A stretch of DNA of 64,000 bases from Aedes albopictus (lineage: Eukaryota; Arthropoda; Insecta; Diptera; Culicidae). A program made the position numbers and the translations under genes. Shown piece after piece: positions 22,362 through 32,563 of this stretch; within the stretch, counting starts at the first letter, position 1; each line of letters begins with the position of its first letter. Where the stretch lies: the NCBI RefSeq assembly GCF_035046485.1, contig NC_085136.1, positions 159,833,963 through 159,897,962 of the forward strand, in the 5' to 3' direction. A model generated the notes under the pieces. That model had not been told where the DNA came from. It did not search any database and saw nothing but the letters and a program-made list of their open reading frames with translations.

Positions 22362-22928
22362 GCTGATATGTTATGCAAAAATATTTAAAACTTTCGTAAA
22401 AAAAAAATTAAAAATATAGTGGTTGTGGTCCAACATTGTGAAAATCATAAAAAAAGCTTTTTGCATATTTAACTTTGTTATTTTTATTCGCGATATTTCT
22501 TCTCAAATCTAGAACTAATGATCTATTCCTTCATGAAAAAAGTTTGTTAATCAGTCAAATGGTTCAAAAGTTATGACGGGTTGAAAAAAATGAGAAATGT
22601 CGAATTTGTACCATCCTATTTTCAAAATGGCCACCCTAATGGCGAAACAAAAAAATACGGGTCTAATTATTTTTGGTAAAGATCATTTCTACCAAGTTTG
22701 GGCAATATCGGAGCCGCTTTATTTTCGAGCCTATTCTTTTTTACATTTAATGGCTGTAATATTGTATTCTTACTATTAGTCTTCCATTACGTCCGATAAC
22801 CATAGTTAATTATGCAACGTTACTTCGTCAAATGAATAAGGGAACTATTACTAAGTAAATCTCGGAGGTAATTCCTGCAGGATTGCCCAAAGAAATCCTA
22901 AGAAAAAATCCCAAAGGAATTCCCGGAA

Positions 22929-24055
22929 TTTTTTTTTTTAATTTTCTTTATTTGGAGTAGGGAAAAACCCCTGGGAGCGGAATTCCTTTAATTAATTGGA
23001 TCACTTCTCCAAGAGGCACAAAACCTACTCTTCTTTTCAAATTTTTGTACAATTCCAGTGAGAAACAATTCTCTTTTAAGGAAGTGTGTCTTAAATCTAG
23101 CTTACATTACAGTTATTATATTTCATGTAAAATTCATTATAGCAATCATTTGACAAACAGCAGTTAAAAAAGTGATAATAAGGAAATACTCTCTCAAATC
23201 AGGCAGCTGGTTGAAGTACGGCAGATCACCGGCGATGTATTAAGTCTTGACAGTAGGGCCGGATTGTTGATGTAGATGGGTGGCCTCTGTTACCTGTGAG
23301 GATAGCTGAATCCCCTTCGAACGGCTGGATGTAGTGAGAGGTAGATCATCGGCGACGTACATGGACTTCGGGTTGGCAATCGAACCAGATTTGCAGTGTA
23401 GATTTTTATGCTGGTACAAGAAAACATGTTTTTTAATGGGCGCAGTATCGCTGGCTTCGGCCAGACATATACCAGGCCATGTTACCTTAGAGAATAACTG
23501 GCGGTTCTTCCTGGCCGAGCAGCTGGATGAAGCAGGCGGCAGATCATCGGTGATGTACGGAGGCTTGGCATACGGAGCGAATTGGCGATGGACATTCCCA
23601 GGCTTAGGGAAAAACTAGCTGTTCCTGACCGAGCAGCTGGATGCAGTAGAAGGCAGATCATCGGCGATGTACGGAGGCTTGGCATACGGAGCGGATTGGC
23701 GATGGACATTCCCAGGCTGACACAATAGATAAGGCTTTTTAATGGGTGCAGTACCGCTGGCTTCGGCCAGACATATACCAGGCTCTGTTACCTTAGAGAA
23801 TAACTGGCGGTTCCTCCTGACCGAGCAGCTGGAAGCAGTAGAAGGCAGATCATCGGCGATGTACGGACGCTTGGCATACGGAGCGGATTGGCGACGGACA
23901 TCCTCAGGCTTAGAGAATACCTGGCGGTTCCTCCTGACCGAGCAGCTGGATGCAATAGAAGGCAGATCATCGGCGATGTACGGAGGCTTGGCATACGGAG
24001 CGTATTGGGGATGGACATTCCCAGGCTGACACAAAGATAAGGCTTAGAGAATAAC
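22929..24055 (-). mobile_element. Retroposed minisatellite with poly(A), repeated peptide
   Basis: On the minus strand this ends in AATAAA (22947-22952) followed by eleven A (22929-22939), so it derives from a polyadenylated transcript. Its body has six copies of a module around gcagatcatcggcgatgtac, starting near 23221, 23341, 23539, 23653, 23844 and 23962. Spacing alternates between about 115 and 195 bp. In one minus frame each module encodes SAPYAKPPYIADDLPSTASS followed by CSVRRNRQ. A stop after SVRNS near 23615 breaks the frame. No known domain. It may be part of a retroelement ORF or a retrocopy of a repeat-protein gene. Confidence 0.55.
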
Positions 24056-24680
24056 TGGCGGAATGAATCCTGGGAGGAGTCAATAACGGAATCCTGAGTA
24101 GAATTCCTGAAGGAATCTCAGAAGGAGTACACGGAGGAATCCCAGAAAACCCTTGAAGGAAATCCGGGTCACATCAATGAACGAATCCCGAGTAAACGTG
24201 CGATTGAGTGTCAGGAAATATTCATGTAGGAACAACGGGAGAATTTCTTAAAGGAATCCCTAGAGAATCCTAAGATGAATCAAAAACGGAATATCTGAAG
24301 GAATCCCGGATGACATCCTGGAAGGGATCCCTGAAGGAAGCCCAGGAGTAATACATGAAGGAATACAAGAGAAAAACTCTAGAGAAATTCCGGGAGAAAC
24401 CAATGAAGGAGTTTAAGGACGAATCCCTGATGGAATTTATGGAAATATCCATGAAGGAATCCCGGAGCATTTCTCTGTAGGAATCCATAAAGCAATCTCG
24501 GTAAGAAATCTTTGAGAAAGCTCGGAAGGTATCTCTACGAGAATTTTGAAAAAAAAACCCTAAACGTACGAAATCAATGAAGGAGTCCGGGAGCAATCCC
24601 AGATGGAATGTCGGAAATTATCCCTGTAAGAATCCTGGGAAAAAATCTGGAGGAACATCGGAATAAATCAATACGATGAA
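24056..24680. repeat. Degenerate GAAGGAATCCCGGA array
   Basis: Drifting short-period repeats. They continue at about 24955-25040 and 25130-25235 on either side of later insertions. Confidence 0.6.
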
Positions 24681-24691
24681 GGGATTCCACG

Positions 24692-24950
24692 GGTCTCCAG
24701 TTAGCCTAGTGGTTAGGCTTTGGGTCGCTAATTCGGAGACGGTGGGTTCGATTCCCGTTCAGTTCGGGAAAATTTTCGCTACTCCCTGGGCATAGTGCAT
24801 CATTGTACTTGCCACACAATGCACAAATTCATACAATGACAGGCAGAGGAAGCCCTTCAATTAATAACTGTGGAAGTGCTCTAAGAATACTAAGTTGAAG
24901 AGAGGCAGGTCAAGTTCTAATGCGAACGTCGAGTCATAAAGAAGAAGAAG
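24692..24950 (+). mobile_element. Feilai-like tRNA SINE, near complete
   Basis: The tRNA-like head has an A box (ttagcctagtggttagg) and a B box (gggttcgattccc), then a body with actccctgggcatagtgc and cacacaatgcac, and a 3' end in a GAA-rich tail (aagaagaagaag). The 9-bp duplication GATTCCACG flanks it (24683-24691 and 24951-24959). Feilai is the well-known Aedes tRNA SINE family. Confidence 0.85.
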
Positions 24951-25041
24951 GATTCCACGAGAACGCTAGGAAACGCTAGAAGCTGAAGGAGTCCAGGAAG
25001 ATGTCTCAGAAGAAATACCGGGAGGAATCCCTGTAGGAATC

Positions 25042-25131
25042 ACCCAGCAAACATTTTCGTTGTACAAGAGTGGAACAAAGCACTCTTAAGCAAACTTTAG
25101 CTTAAGATACTGTTATCCGACTAGTTCTGTT
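25042..25131 (-). mobile_element. Mini-element ACCCAAACAAC, copy 2 (inverted)
   Basis: Starts acccagcaaacatttt and carries the inverted body of the 15442-15538 element. The right terminus is degraded. Confidence 0.55.
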
Positions 25132-25470
25132 AATGAGGGATTTACGGGAAAATCCCTGCTGGCATCTCTGCAGAAATCCTTGATGGAAACTCAGAAGAAG
25201 TTTCTAAACCAATCTCTAAAAGATTCCCATGAGAAATCAATTTCTCAGTCATTTACAATTACAATTCAGTACTTTTGAACTTTTAATAAATTTGAATAAA
25301 TAAACTGGAAATCAGCCAAGAACCTAGTTCAAAAGTTTTGTTTTTTAATTTAAATTTTAAGTTCTGATAAAAAATCTAGATTTTCTGGATAATTTTATCT
25401 TGAAATTGGTCACTATAGACTGTGACTTATTTATCTGAAGTTGTTGAAAATTGGTATTCGTGTGGTCTAC

Positions 25471-25560
25471 CTCTATGTTGTTGGCTTAAACTCGTTTTTG
25501 TTTTGGTTTGAAACTAGAACCAATAGAACGAGTTTAAACCAATAACATTGAGGCTTAGAG
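25471..25560. repeat. Short imperfect palindrome
   Basis: Arms ctctatgttgttggcttaaa and the complement of accaataacattgag pair with a few mismatches around a ~35-nt centre. Confidence 0.45.
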
Positions 25561-25599
25561 GTGGCGCTTTGGCGGCACCAGCATTCGAGTACTAAATGA

Positions 25600-26030
25600 G
25601 ATCAAATTTTCGGAGAACCATATCATTCACTAACGTTGCCGGAAACAAGATTCCAAATTCCAGACACTTCACTTTTTTCCACTTTCACTTCACGATGGGC
25701 CACTCTAATGCATCAACAGCAGCACAAACCGATGCGGAGAGGCAGCAGGCAGATGCACTTTTCCTTCCTAGAATTGCAGTGCCCCAATTTCCGGAGACCG
25801 AGCTTATGCACAGCACCTTGGCACCATGATCACAACGAATTATGCAAGTGTTCACTTCCTGTTCGCGTTCCCCCGGGGGTTGTTCCTAATCGCCATGTGC
25901 CACACTTCCGAGCGAGAAATCACTGCTTCAGGCGTGAAGAAAAATAGTCACAGGAGTTTGGAAATTGAGCAAACAGTCACTTCTTTTTATTTATAGACCG
26001 AAAAAAAGGCAGTAGAGTGGAAAGTTCACT
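25600..26030 (-). promoter_or_regulatory. Candidate TATA promoter and leader exon
   Basis: On the minus strand a TATAAATA box (25995-25988, in ggtctataaataaaaag) is followed about 30 bp later by single-copy, leader-like sequence with aagtgaagtgaaag-type words near 25660-25700. Only short frames are present, so a transcript would start non-coding. A possible donor is CAAC/GTTAGT near 25637. It lies between the two candidate dnc first exons on the same strand and could drive another isoform. This is inference from motif and context only. Confidence 0.35.
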
Positions 26031-26790
26031 AACGGGAAGAAGGAAAATTTGCGCGAGCTCAAATGTAAATAATGTGCCTATCTAACTCTCGTGTATGGTC
26101 GTCGGTTTCTAAAAAATATTCGCCACTGCTCTTCCAGCACTATGGTACAGTCCATGCCGGACAAGTACGCCTGCCCAGACTCTATAATCAATCATTGTGG
26201 TAGGTAATTGTTGTCGGCGCAGACGCTTCTTGCAATATGCCTCTCGATTTTGGCACACTCGGGCTCGGGAGGGCACCAGCACCAATACGGACGAACCGGT
26301 ATCGCGGCGAGTCGGCTGTGACACTACTGTGGGCTAATGGTTTTAGGGCAACTATGCCTCAACGTGACTCACGAAGAGATAAGGTCATATCAGTATATGA
26401 CGTAAGACGGCGATGCTCGACTTTATCAAATATTTATTACTTCTCAGCTACCAACAAGATTGCTGACACCAAACCAAGAGGGACTTACACTATGGATCAT
26501 AAGTTTGGGGGTATGATGATTTCTAGTCTTCTGCACGAATTTAAGCTGGCCTGCTTACTCTCACAGAAAATTTGACGTTTGAGCGGAGCGGCACCGCTCC
26601 ATAATGACTTTCAGTATACATTTGTGGTTTACTCTTGTGTTGATATTTAGATCATGTGATAGATAATATGTATACTTTTTGTGTGGTTCACTTTTTATAT
26701 TATATTATTAACTTTTTAGCTTAGCTTATTAAGGATAAAAAGAAAACCCAAGAGCTCAATTGATTTGCAACTAGTTAAATTTTGTTAACA
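26031..26790. other. Intronic sequence, apparently single copy
   Basis: Mid-GC to about 26480, then AT-rich. A minus-strand 71-codon and a plus-strand 112-codon frame overlap here. Neither has a motif I recognise. Confidence 0.3.
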
Positions 26791-27010
26791 TAGGGAAGTG
26801 GAACCATCTCGGCAGGGCTCCTATTTTGAGCACTTTTCTGCTATAATTCAACCAATTTTGAACCAATTGACGCGGTGGAACGCGGCAAGATACATATATG
26901 TAGTATCTAGCCGTGTACAAAATTTTAAGTAAATTAGTTTGGAATAGACTGAGTTATAGCGAAGAGCGCCCAAAATACCCCGGCCACTGCCCAAGTGGCT
27001 CGCTACCCTA
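26791..27010. mobile_element. Hairpin MITE TAGGG..GCGGTGG, copy 3 (diverged)
   Basis: 220 bp. Starts tagggaagtgg and ends gtggctcgctaccct. The interior attttgaaccaattgac and cgtgtacaaaattt match the other two copies, but the left arm has diverged. Confidence 0.7.
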
Positions 27011-27030
27011 TGTGCCTGGATCTAAGCCGC

Positions 27031-27126
27031 CCATGTAACAAAACTAGCTGAATAACAGTTTCTTAAGCTAAAATTTGTTTAAGAGTTGTTTGTTCCACTC
27101 TTGTACAGCAAAAATGTTTGTTGGGC
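27031..27126 (+). mobile_element. Mini-element ACCCAAACAAC, copy 3
   Basis: Contains gctgaataacagtttctt and ends atgtttgttggg, as in the 15442-15538 copy. Confidence 0.55.
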
Positions 27127-27269
27127 GGTGGGGTGGGTAGTTAAGGGAAAAAAAGTCTAGCACGGTTTCTTTTCACACAGCTATTTGAAAATGGGAGTTC
27201 CAGAGGGCTTTTAAGAGGGTTTAAGCTAGTTTCAGGAGGTGTTTAGTGCTAGTTCATATAGCATCCTGA

Positions 27270-28012
27270 AAAAGATACTGTAATAACGCATAAGCGTACC
27301 ACGATGGGTTCAAACAGCGCCCTGAGAAGGGCACTGTGATAACGCATATAACGTAAAGAGAGCCTATAGCTCTTTACCACAGCGGGTCAAGAACAACAGA
27401 ACGTCCAGAAGATTCAGGTTTCTGAAGTCAGTTTCACTTAATAAGTGTTTTCCGAATACTCGGAAACGCTATTTCGCAAAAACTGGACAGTTACATATTA
27501 AATGATACGAAGTTCTATAATCGGATTCGCAGCTATCATAGGCAAATGAATCAGCTTGCTGAATATTCGCCATGTGATAACTGAGTCGGCAGTGGCCAGT
27601 CAATGCTTTGACCAGCATGCTGCAATTCTGCTTTGACAGATTTGTTAGATACTTTGCCGCCCCTAGAGATGGCTCAGTACAATACAATTTTGTTTGACGA
27701 CATGACTCCAAATTATTCCAGTATTGTTTGTGCTGAGGGGCAGCCCAAGTGTCAATCTGAAGCTTTTCCCAAAACTTGGATACCGGAATAGCTGGCTCAG
27801 GGCCAATGAAGTCATGTGATGCTCCAGTTCGAGCTAACTCATCAGCCAATTCAGCCATTCCAGCGATGGAAGAATGGCCAGGTACCCATACAAGGTAAAC
27901 AGCGTTTGCTAAATTCAGCTCTTCGATTTGAGTTCGACAAGCGATAACTATCTTTGACCTGGAGTTGGCCGAAGCAAGTGCTTTAATAGCAGCCTGGCTT
28001 TCTGAACAGAAG
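27270..28012 (-). pseudogene. LINE RNase H and C-terminal part (Jockey/I group)
   Basis: Minus-strand translation gives SESQAAIKALASANS (28000-27960), YLVWVPGHSSIAGMAELADE (27900-27830), FIGPEPAIPVSKFW, then LTGHCRLSYHMANIQQADSF and CESDYRTSYHLICNCPVF. This is the RNase H and cysteine-rich tail of a non-LTR retrotransposon. The usual GN..AD of the WVPGHSG motif is changed to GM..AD. It is the downstream part of the element whose upstream half lies at 30351-32035. About 70 bp of possible 3' UTR repeat (gataacgcat) follows. Confidence 0.75.
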
Positions 28013-28184
28013 TACAGGTCGGACTCGATTATCCGGAGTATCGATTTTTATTTCACTCCGGATAATCGAATTTTCCGGATAATCGAATCACATATAAAAA
28101 TAAAATCAAAATTCAAAAACGTATAAAAAAATATGTTTTTGTTATTTAATTTTTTAGAAGCAGTGGCGTAGCCAGAAAATCGAA

Positions 28185-28341
28185 TAAGGGATCGTCCATA
28201 AATTACGTCAAAAAACTTTTTTTGCTGCTTCCCCTAGTCACACTTTTTATATAAGTTTTGTGAAGTTTTATTGGGTCATCACAATTTGCTGCATCTCCCC
28301 ACCCCTCTCAAAATGTGACGTAATTTATGGACATTCCCTTA
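28185..28341. mobile_element. MITE TAAGGGATCGTCCATAAATT
   Basis: Ends taagggatcgtccataaatt and its near complement (tttatggacattccctta). Nested within a hAT-like fragment inside the larger TIR element. Confidence 0.7.
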
Positions 28342-28697
28342 GAAGGCTGCATTTAGTAAGATCCTGATAGTGTTTTAGGTTGATAAGATCGGGACACTTT
28401 TTTGTCAATTTTGAACTAAATAAAAAGGTTCTGGGTTCGTTAAACAGAACATAAACAGTAAGGGTCCATCCATTAAGTACGTAACGGAAAAATCCATATA
28501 AAAATTTCCAATTTTAGCGTAACGTACTGAAGAAGGCATGACTGAGGAAAAGGGATGTGATTTGTGTAAATTGGAGAAAATGTTGAGGGACGAGAAACAA
28601 AAAACTTTTGAAGCGAATGGGGATGTTGTATGATGAGTTCAGCGTTAATTTTCAGAGAGTTCTAATCTAGAAACAGCCTTTTCCGTGTATCTATAAG

Positions 28698-28899
28698 GGT
28701 GCTATTACACTCTTTGCCCAGACACCAAATATTTGACCACTTTTGACAGATAAACTTTGGCAGGTTGTTTGGCTCTGTTTGTCCCTTTTCGATTTTCGAG
28801 AGTGACAAATATTTTTGTTTGCCAGGTACACCGTGGTCAAAATTTAACTGTCAAAAGTGGTCAAATATTTGGCATTGGTCAAAGAGTGTCGTACTAGCT
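28698..28899. mobile_element. MITE GGTGCTATTACACTCTTTG
   Basis: About 200 bp with inverted arms sharing caaatatttgaccacttttg and acactctttg. A relative with GGTGCCATTAGACTGTTTG lies at 62009-62160. Confidence 0.65.
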
Positions 28900-29299
28900 T
28901 AATACACACGATACTGGGAGCAGTGATGCCAATCCAACAAACATTTTGGTGAAACTTGTGAAGGAATATACGTAGAATAGGCCTGTCTAATTTTAAAACA
29001 TGTTCTGTGATTCTCAAGTCCAGTCCATATTTGGATCGGCATCAAAAAGGAGTAACTGCTTTTGCTGGTTATTTGCGTCTTTGGCATCAATGATGTAGGA
29101 GTTGAGCGAAAATTATTAAAATTCGTGAAAGCCTAATGTGTCCTAAAAACTAGCTTTTCGCGAGCAATCATGCTTTGGACCTCTTAATTTCAATGGATTT
29201 GGCTAAAGTTCTGACCAGTCACATCTTTTTGGATACCAATCAAAATATGGGGGTGGACTTGAGAATCGGAGAGCATTTTTGAAAAAGTGAACAAGCCTA

Positions 29300-29890
29300 A
29301 TTTAAAAATTCCTGAAAAAATCTCTAAAAGAATTCTGAGGAATATCCGTAAGAATTTCTGAAGAAATCCATGCAAAAATCCTGTAGAAAATAATGAAGAA
29401 AAATATCTGGAGGAATTCCTGAAAGAATCCTAGAAGAAATTTCTGCTTGAATACCTAGAGGAATCCTCTAGGACTTCTGGTGGAATATCAACAGAAAATT
29501 CCGGAGGAAACTTCAAGAAATACCTGGGAAATCCCCATAAGAATCCCATAAATAATTCCTAGAAAAAACCGCAGATCCACCTGTGGGTATTAACACACAA
29601 CTACAAAAATCCGTGGAAGAGTTCCAGTATAAAATCCTGATAGAATCCCAACAAGAATTGTCCGGAAAAATTGTTATTAAATCTCCTCGGGAAATATCTT
29701 GCGGAATTCCAGCAGGGATTGCTTGAGGAATCTCAGCAGAAATTCCCAAAGGAGTCTCTTCCTCCTGAGGAATACCAAGCAAAAGGAAATAAATCTCTGA
29801 AAGGTTTCCCCTTGAAGAAATGGAGAAATGCCAGAAACACTATCTGAAGAAATTCCAGCAATCATTCTTTGAAAATTTCCTGGATGATTC
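29300..29890. repeat. Degenerate GGAATTCCTGAA array
   Basis: Drifting short-period repeats. Minus-strand frames of 79-89 codons are artefacts. The rest of the TIR element interior (28900-29300, 29890-30240) is AT-rich. Confidence 0.55.
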
Positions 29891-30350
29891 ACGGCATGTT
29901 TTGAAAACAGATGCAAAATGTAGCGTTTCTCGCTGAGAAGAGATTTAAAATTGTTTGGCCATTTTCAAATATAACGCGAGATTTTTTTTTATTACGTAAT
30001 TTGTATATGATGCCAAAAATTATCAACTGAATTTGTGATACACTGTAAAATACTGGAAATGTAAAATGTTAATGCTGAGTGTAAAACAATTTAAATTTTC
30101 TCTTTAAAAGAGGCTAACACAATCGGGTCAAAAAGTCGACAAAATTGGAAGAAAACGGAATCGGGAGCTTCCAAAATCGTGTCAGCACTATGTTATAATA
30201 CTTAATTATGTCAAATTTTATCATTGAAATAAAAAAAAATATCGCAATAAAAATACTCCGGATAATCGAGTCTAAAATTCCGGATAATCGAATTCCGGAT
30301 AATCGAGTCTCCGGATAATCGAGTCTCCGGATAATCGAGTCCGACCTGTA

Positions 30351-32035
30351 TATTACTTTGCCCATTACGTGCTGCTGAAGTGCTGATTGCACTCCGCACA
30401 TAAGAGCAAAGATTTACCATGACCCCGTGCGGCTTCCAATATGGCATCGGAAGGTACGTTGTCAAAGGCACCCTCGATATCTAAGAAAACACCCAAGCAG
30501 CATTGCTTTTGACAACTTTGTGTAAAAGAGACACAGTAGACTTTCCAGATTGGTAAGCATGTTGATTCACATGAATAGGCACATTGGCCAGATGAACATC
30601 ACGGATGTGATGATCGACAATGCGTTCTAAGTATTTCAGAAGAAAAGAGGTCAAACTGATAGGCCTGAAGCTCTTTGCTTCTTCATACGACGCACGACCC
30701 ACTTTCGGAATAAACTTAACAGTAATATCCCGTCAAGATTTGGGAATATACCGTGTAGCAAAACTGCAAACAAGTAGTTGTTTCAAAACATGTTTGAAAT
30801 AATCAAATCCATCCTGAAGCAAAATAGGATAAATCCCATCTACCCCAGGTGATTTGAAAGGAGCAAAGCTATTAAGTGCCCATTCAATCGATGCTAAAGT
30901 TATGATACTCCGAGCCTAAAGAATCATAACTACAAGAAAAGACATCAGGTTCATCCGAAGATGCAATATCCACACATCCGGAAAAGTGTGTACTGAAGAA
31001 AAATTCCAAAACTTTCTCATCAGAAGAAGTGAAATCTCCATTTGGCAAACGAAGTTCGTTCACTTGTAAATCCTTAGATTCCGCAAGGGTTTTGTTCAAT
31101 CGACTGACTTCACTCAGACTGGAAACATTTGCACAAAGGTTTTTTTTCCAGCCGGATCGTTCAGCAGACCAAAGAGCTTTCTGGTAGGCCTTGCGAGCTG
31201 ACCTGAAAGCCTCTGATCCAGCCGAACGTCGTCTGTTCCAACTCTTTCTACATTGTTGCCTGAGCTTCGCCAGATCAGAGTTCCACCAAGGGGTTCTTCT
31301 TGTGGTCTTCACAGACCGCAGAGGGCAAGCTTCTTCAAAAGCTTCCATGATGAAGGCCGTTTTAGTATCAACGGCATCATCTAAATCACTTGGAGGGTCA
31401 ATTGATAGTGAGTATCCATGAAATTTGGCTGCAACCAACTCGGTATAGAGATCCCAGTTTGTTGACCAGGTGTTCCTGAAACGCAATGTTTGCGAAGTAA
31501 CATTCACATGTTCAAACAAGATGCAGCGATGGTCAGATAAAGATTCTTTATCTGACACATGCGAATTGGCCAGCTCGTGACTAATTCTGCTAGAGCAAAG
31601 TATTATGTCTAACACTTCCTCTCTAGCAGATACCATGAAGATTGGGCGGTTGCCTGTGTTAAGTAATCCAAGATCTTTACTACTTAAATATTCCATCAAG
31701 CTGGAGCCTCGCAAATTGATGTCTGAGCTGTCCCAGATTATATGGTGAGCATTAGCATCACTACCAACAATTAGCGGAAGGCCTTTTGAAGAGCAGTATT
31801 CAATGACTTGCGGTAAATAAAGCGAACAATAAATGTATTTCTTGTTGAGGTTTCCAACAGATACATACATCGATTGTGATAGCACGTACATCTCTAGTAG
31901 TTAGTTCAGAGATGAGTGTAGCTACGATTGCGTTGTTGACAAGCACACATGCTCGAGGCATGACACGTGAGATTGCCATTTCATATTTACTGAAAGTAGC
32001 AAACACCGGATGCACAAGGTTTCCTAGATAGTTTC
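30351..32035 (-). pseudogene. LINE endonuclease and RT start (same element as 27270-28012)
   Basis: A 335-codon minus frame (31891-30884) contains the C-terminal half of an APE-type endonuclease: PLIVGSDANAHHIIW, NTGNRP and SLSDHRCILF. A linker with TPWWNSDLAKLR follows. Further down, RT blocks appear in broken frames: FKSPGVDGIYPILLQ (near 30850), SFRPISLTSFLLKYLERIV (near 30650), HAYQSGKSTVSLLH (near 30540) and DIEGAFDNVPSDAILEAA (near 30450). The catalytic FADD block is missing, so the RT was deleted internally before or during the later insertion. PRACVLVNNAIV upstream of 31891 belongs to the endonuclease in another frame. Confidence 0.85.
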
Positions 32036-32044
32036 CTAAAATAG

Positions 32045-32210
32045 AAACACCCCTGAAACTCCCCTGGCACCTCATAAAATTCTTTGAGGCCCGTTGAAAC
32101 GCCTCTGAAAATGCTTTGAAACTTCCTGAAATACACTTAAATGCCTTCTGAAACATCCTCATACCCCCTGAGACCGGTCTTACGGGGTCGTCTGGAACAT
32201 TCTAAAACGG
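32045..32210. repeat. Degenerate CCCTGAAACTCC array
   Basis: Same class as 4285-5165. It borders the truncated 5' end of the LINE. Confidence 0.55.
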
Positions 32211-32532
32211 CATTAAGGAGAAACATCAGATAACACAAATAAGGTTGCTAAAATGGTGGCAAGTGACTTGGTCACGTTTTCAAGAGCACCAATTTTTAAA
32301 AATTCATTTGTTTATCTCAATTTGAAAAAGCTTTTTGTAAGTGGGGAAAGCCAGGATAAACAAATGCGGCTTGGTTTGTGCTTCGTTCGTCAGATTTGTG
32401 CCTCAATAGTTTGTAAGATTGCAATAGAATTTCTTGATGTTTCATTAACCTTAACCTTCTACTTCTCATGGCTGGTCTAGAGTACCATCGACTTTCACCG
32501 AATTCGAACCAAACGGTGTTATTTAGATAAAT
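32211..32532. other. Intronic sequence
   Basis: Apparently single copy. The small frames on both strands carry no motif. Confidence 0.3.
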
Positions 32533-32563
32533 ATGATGCAATAGTTTTTAGAATATGATTGTT

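Larger units (their letters stand above)
20402..22757. mobile_element. 2.36-kb long-TIR element carrying degenerate arrays
   Basis: The first ~150 bp (from cagccattctatgaaaaa) are the inverted counterpart of the last ~150 bp (ending aatggctg), both including the ggtggccatttcgaaaata type segment. Between them lie a degenerate array, a nested 436-bp MITE, a LINE tail and a hairpin MITE. TAAT stands at both outer edges, but the left one overlaps a neighbouring element. It is non-coding. Copy 1 of its right half is at 1346-2199. Confidence 0.65.
28013..30350. mobile_element. 2.3-kb TIR element CAGGTCGGACTCGATTATCC, in the LINE
   Basis: Ends TACAGGTCGGACTCGATTA and its complement, with TA at both edges. 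The right end carries four to five tandem copies of ccggataatcgagtct (30285-30340). The terminus resembles pogo/Tigger-type ends. The interior has no transposase: it holds a hAT-like left end (cagtggcgtagccag, 28161), two MITEs and a degenerate array. It is inserted in the LINE at 27270-32035. Confidence 0.75.

Noticed and set aside
23219..24055. CRISPR-like array of repeats and spacers
   Set aside because: Repeats are over 100 bp and imperfect, with recurring 'spacers', in a eukaryotic intron. It is a minisatellite.
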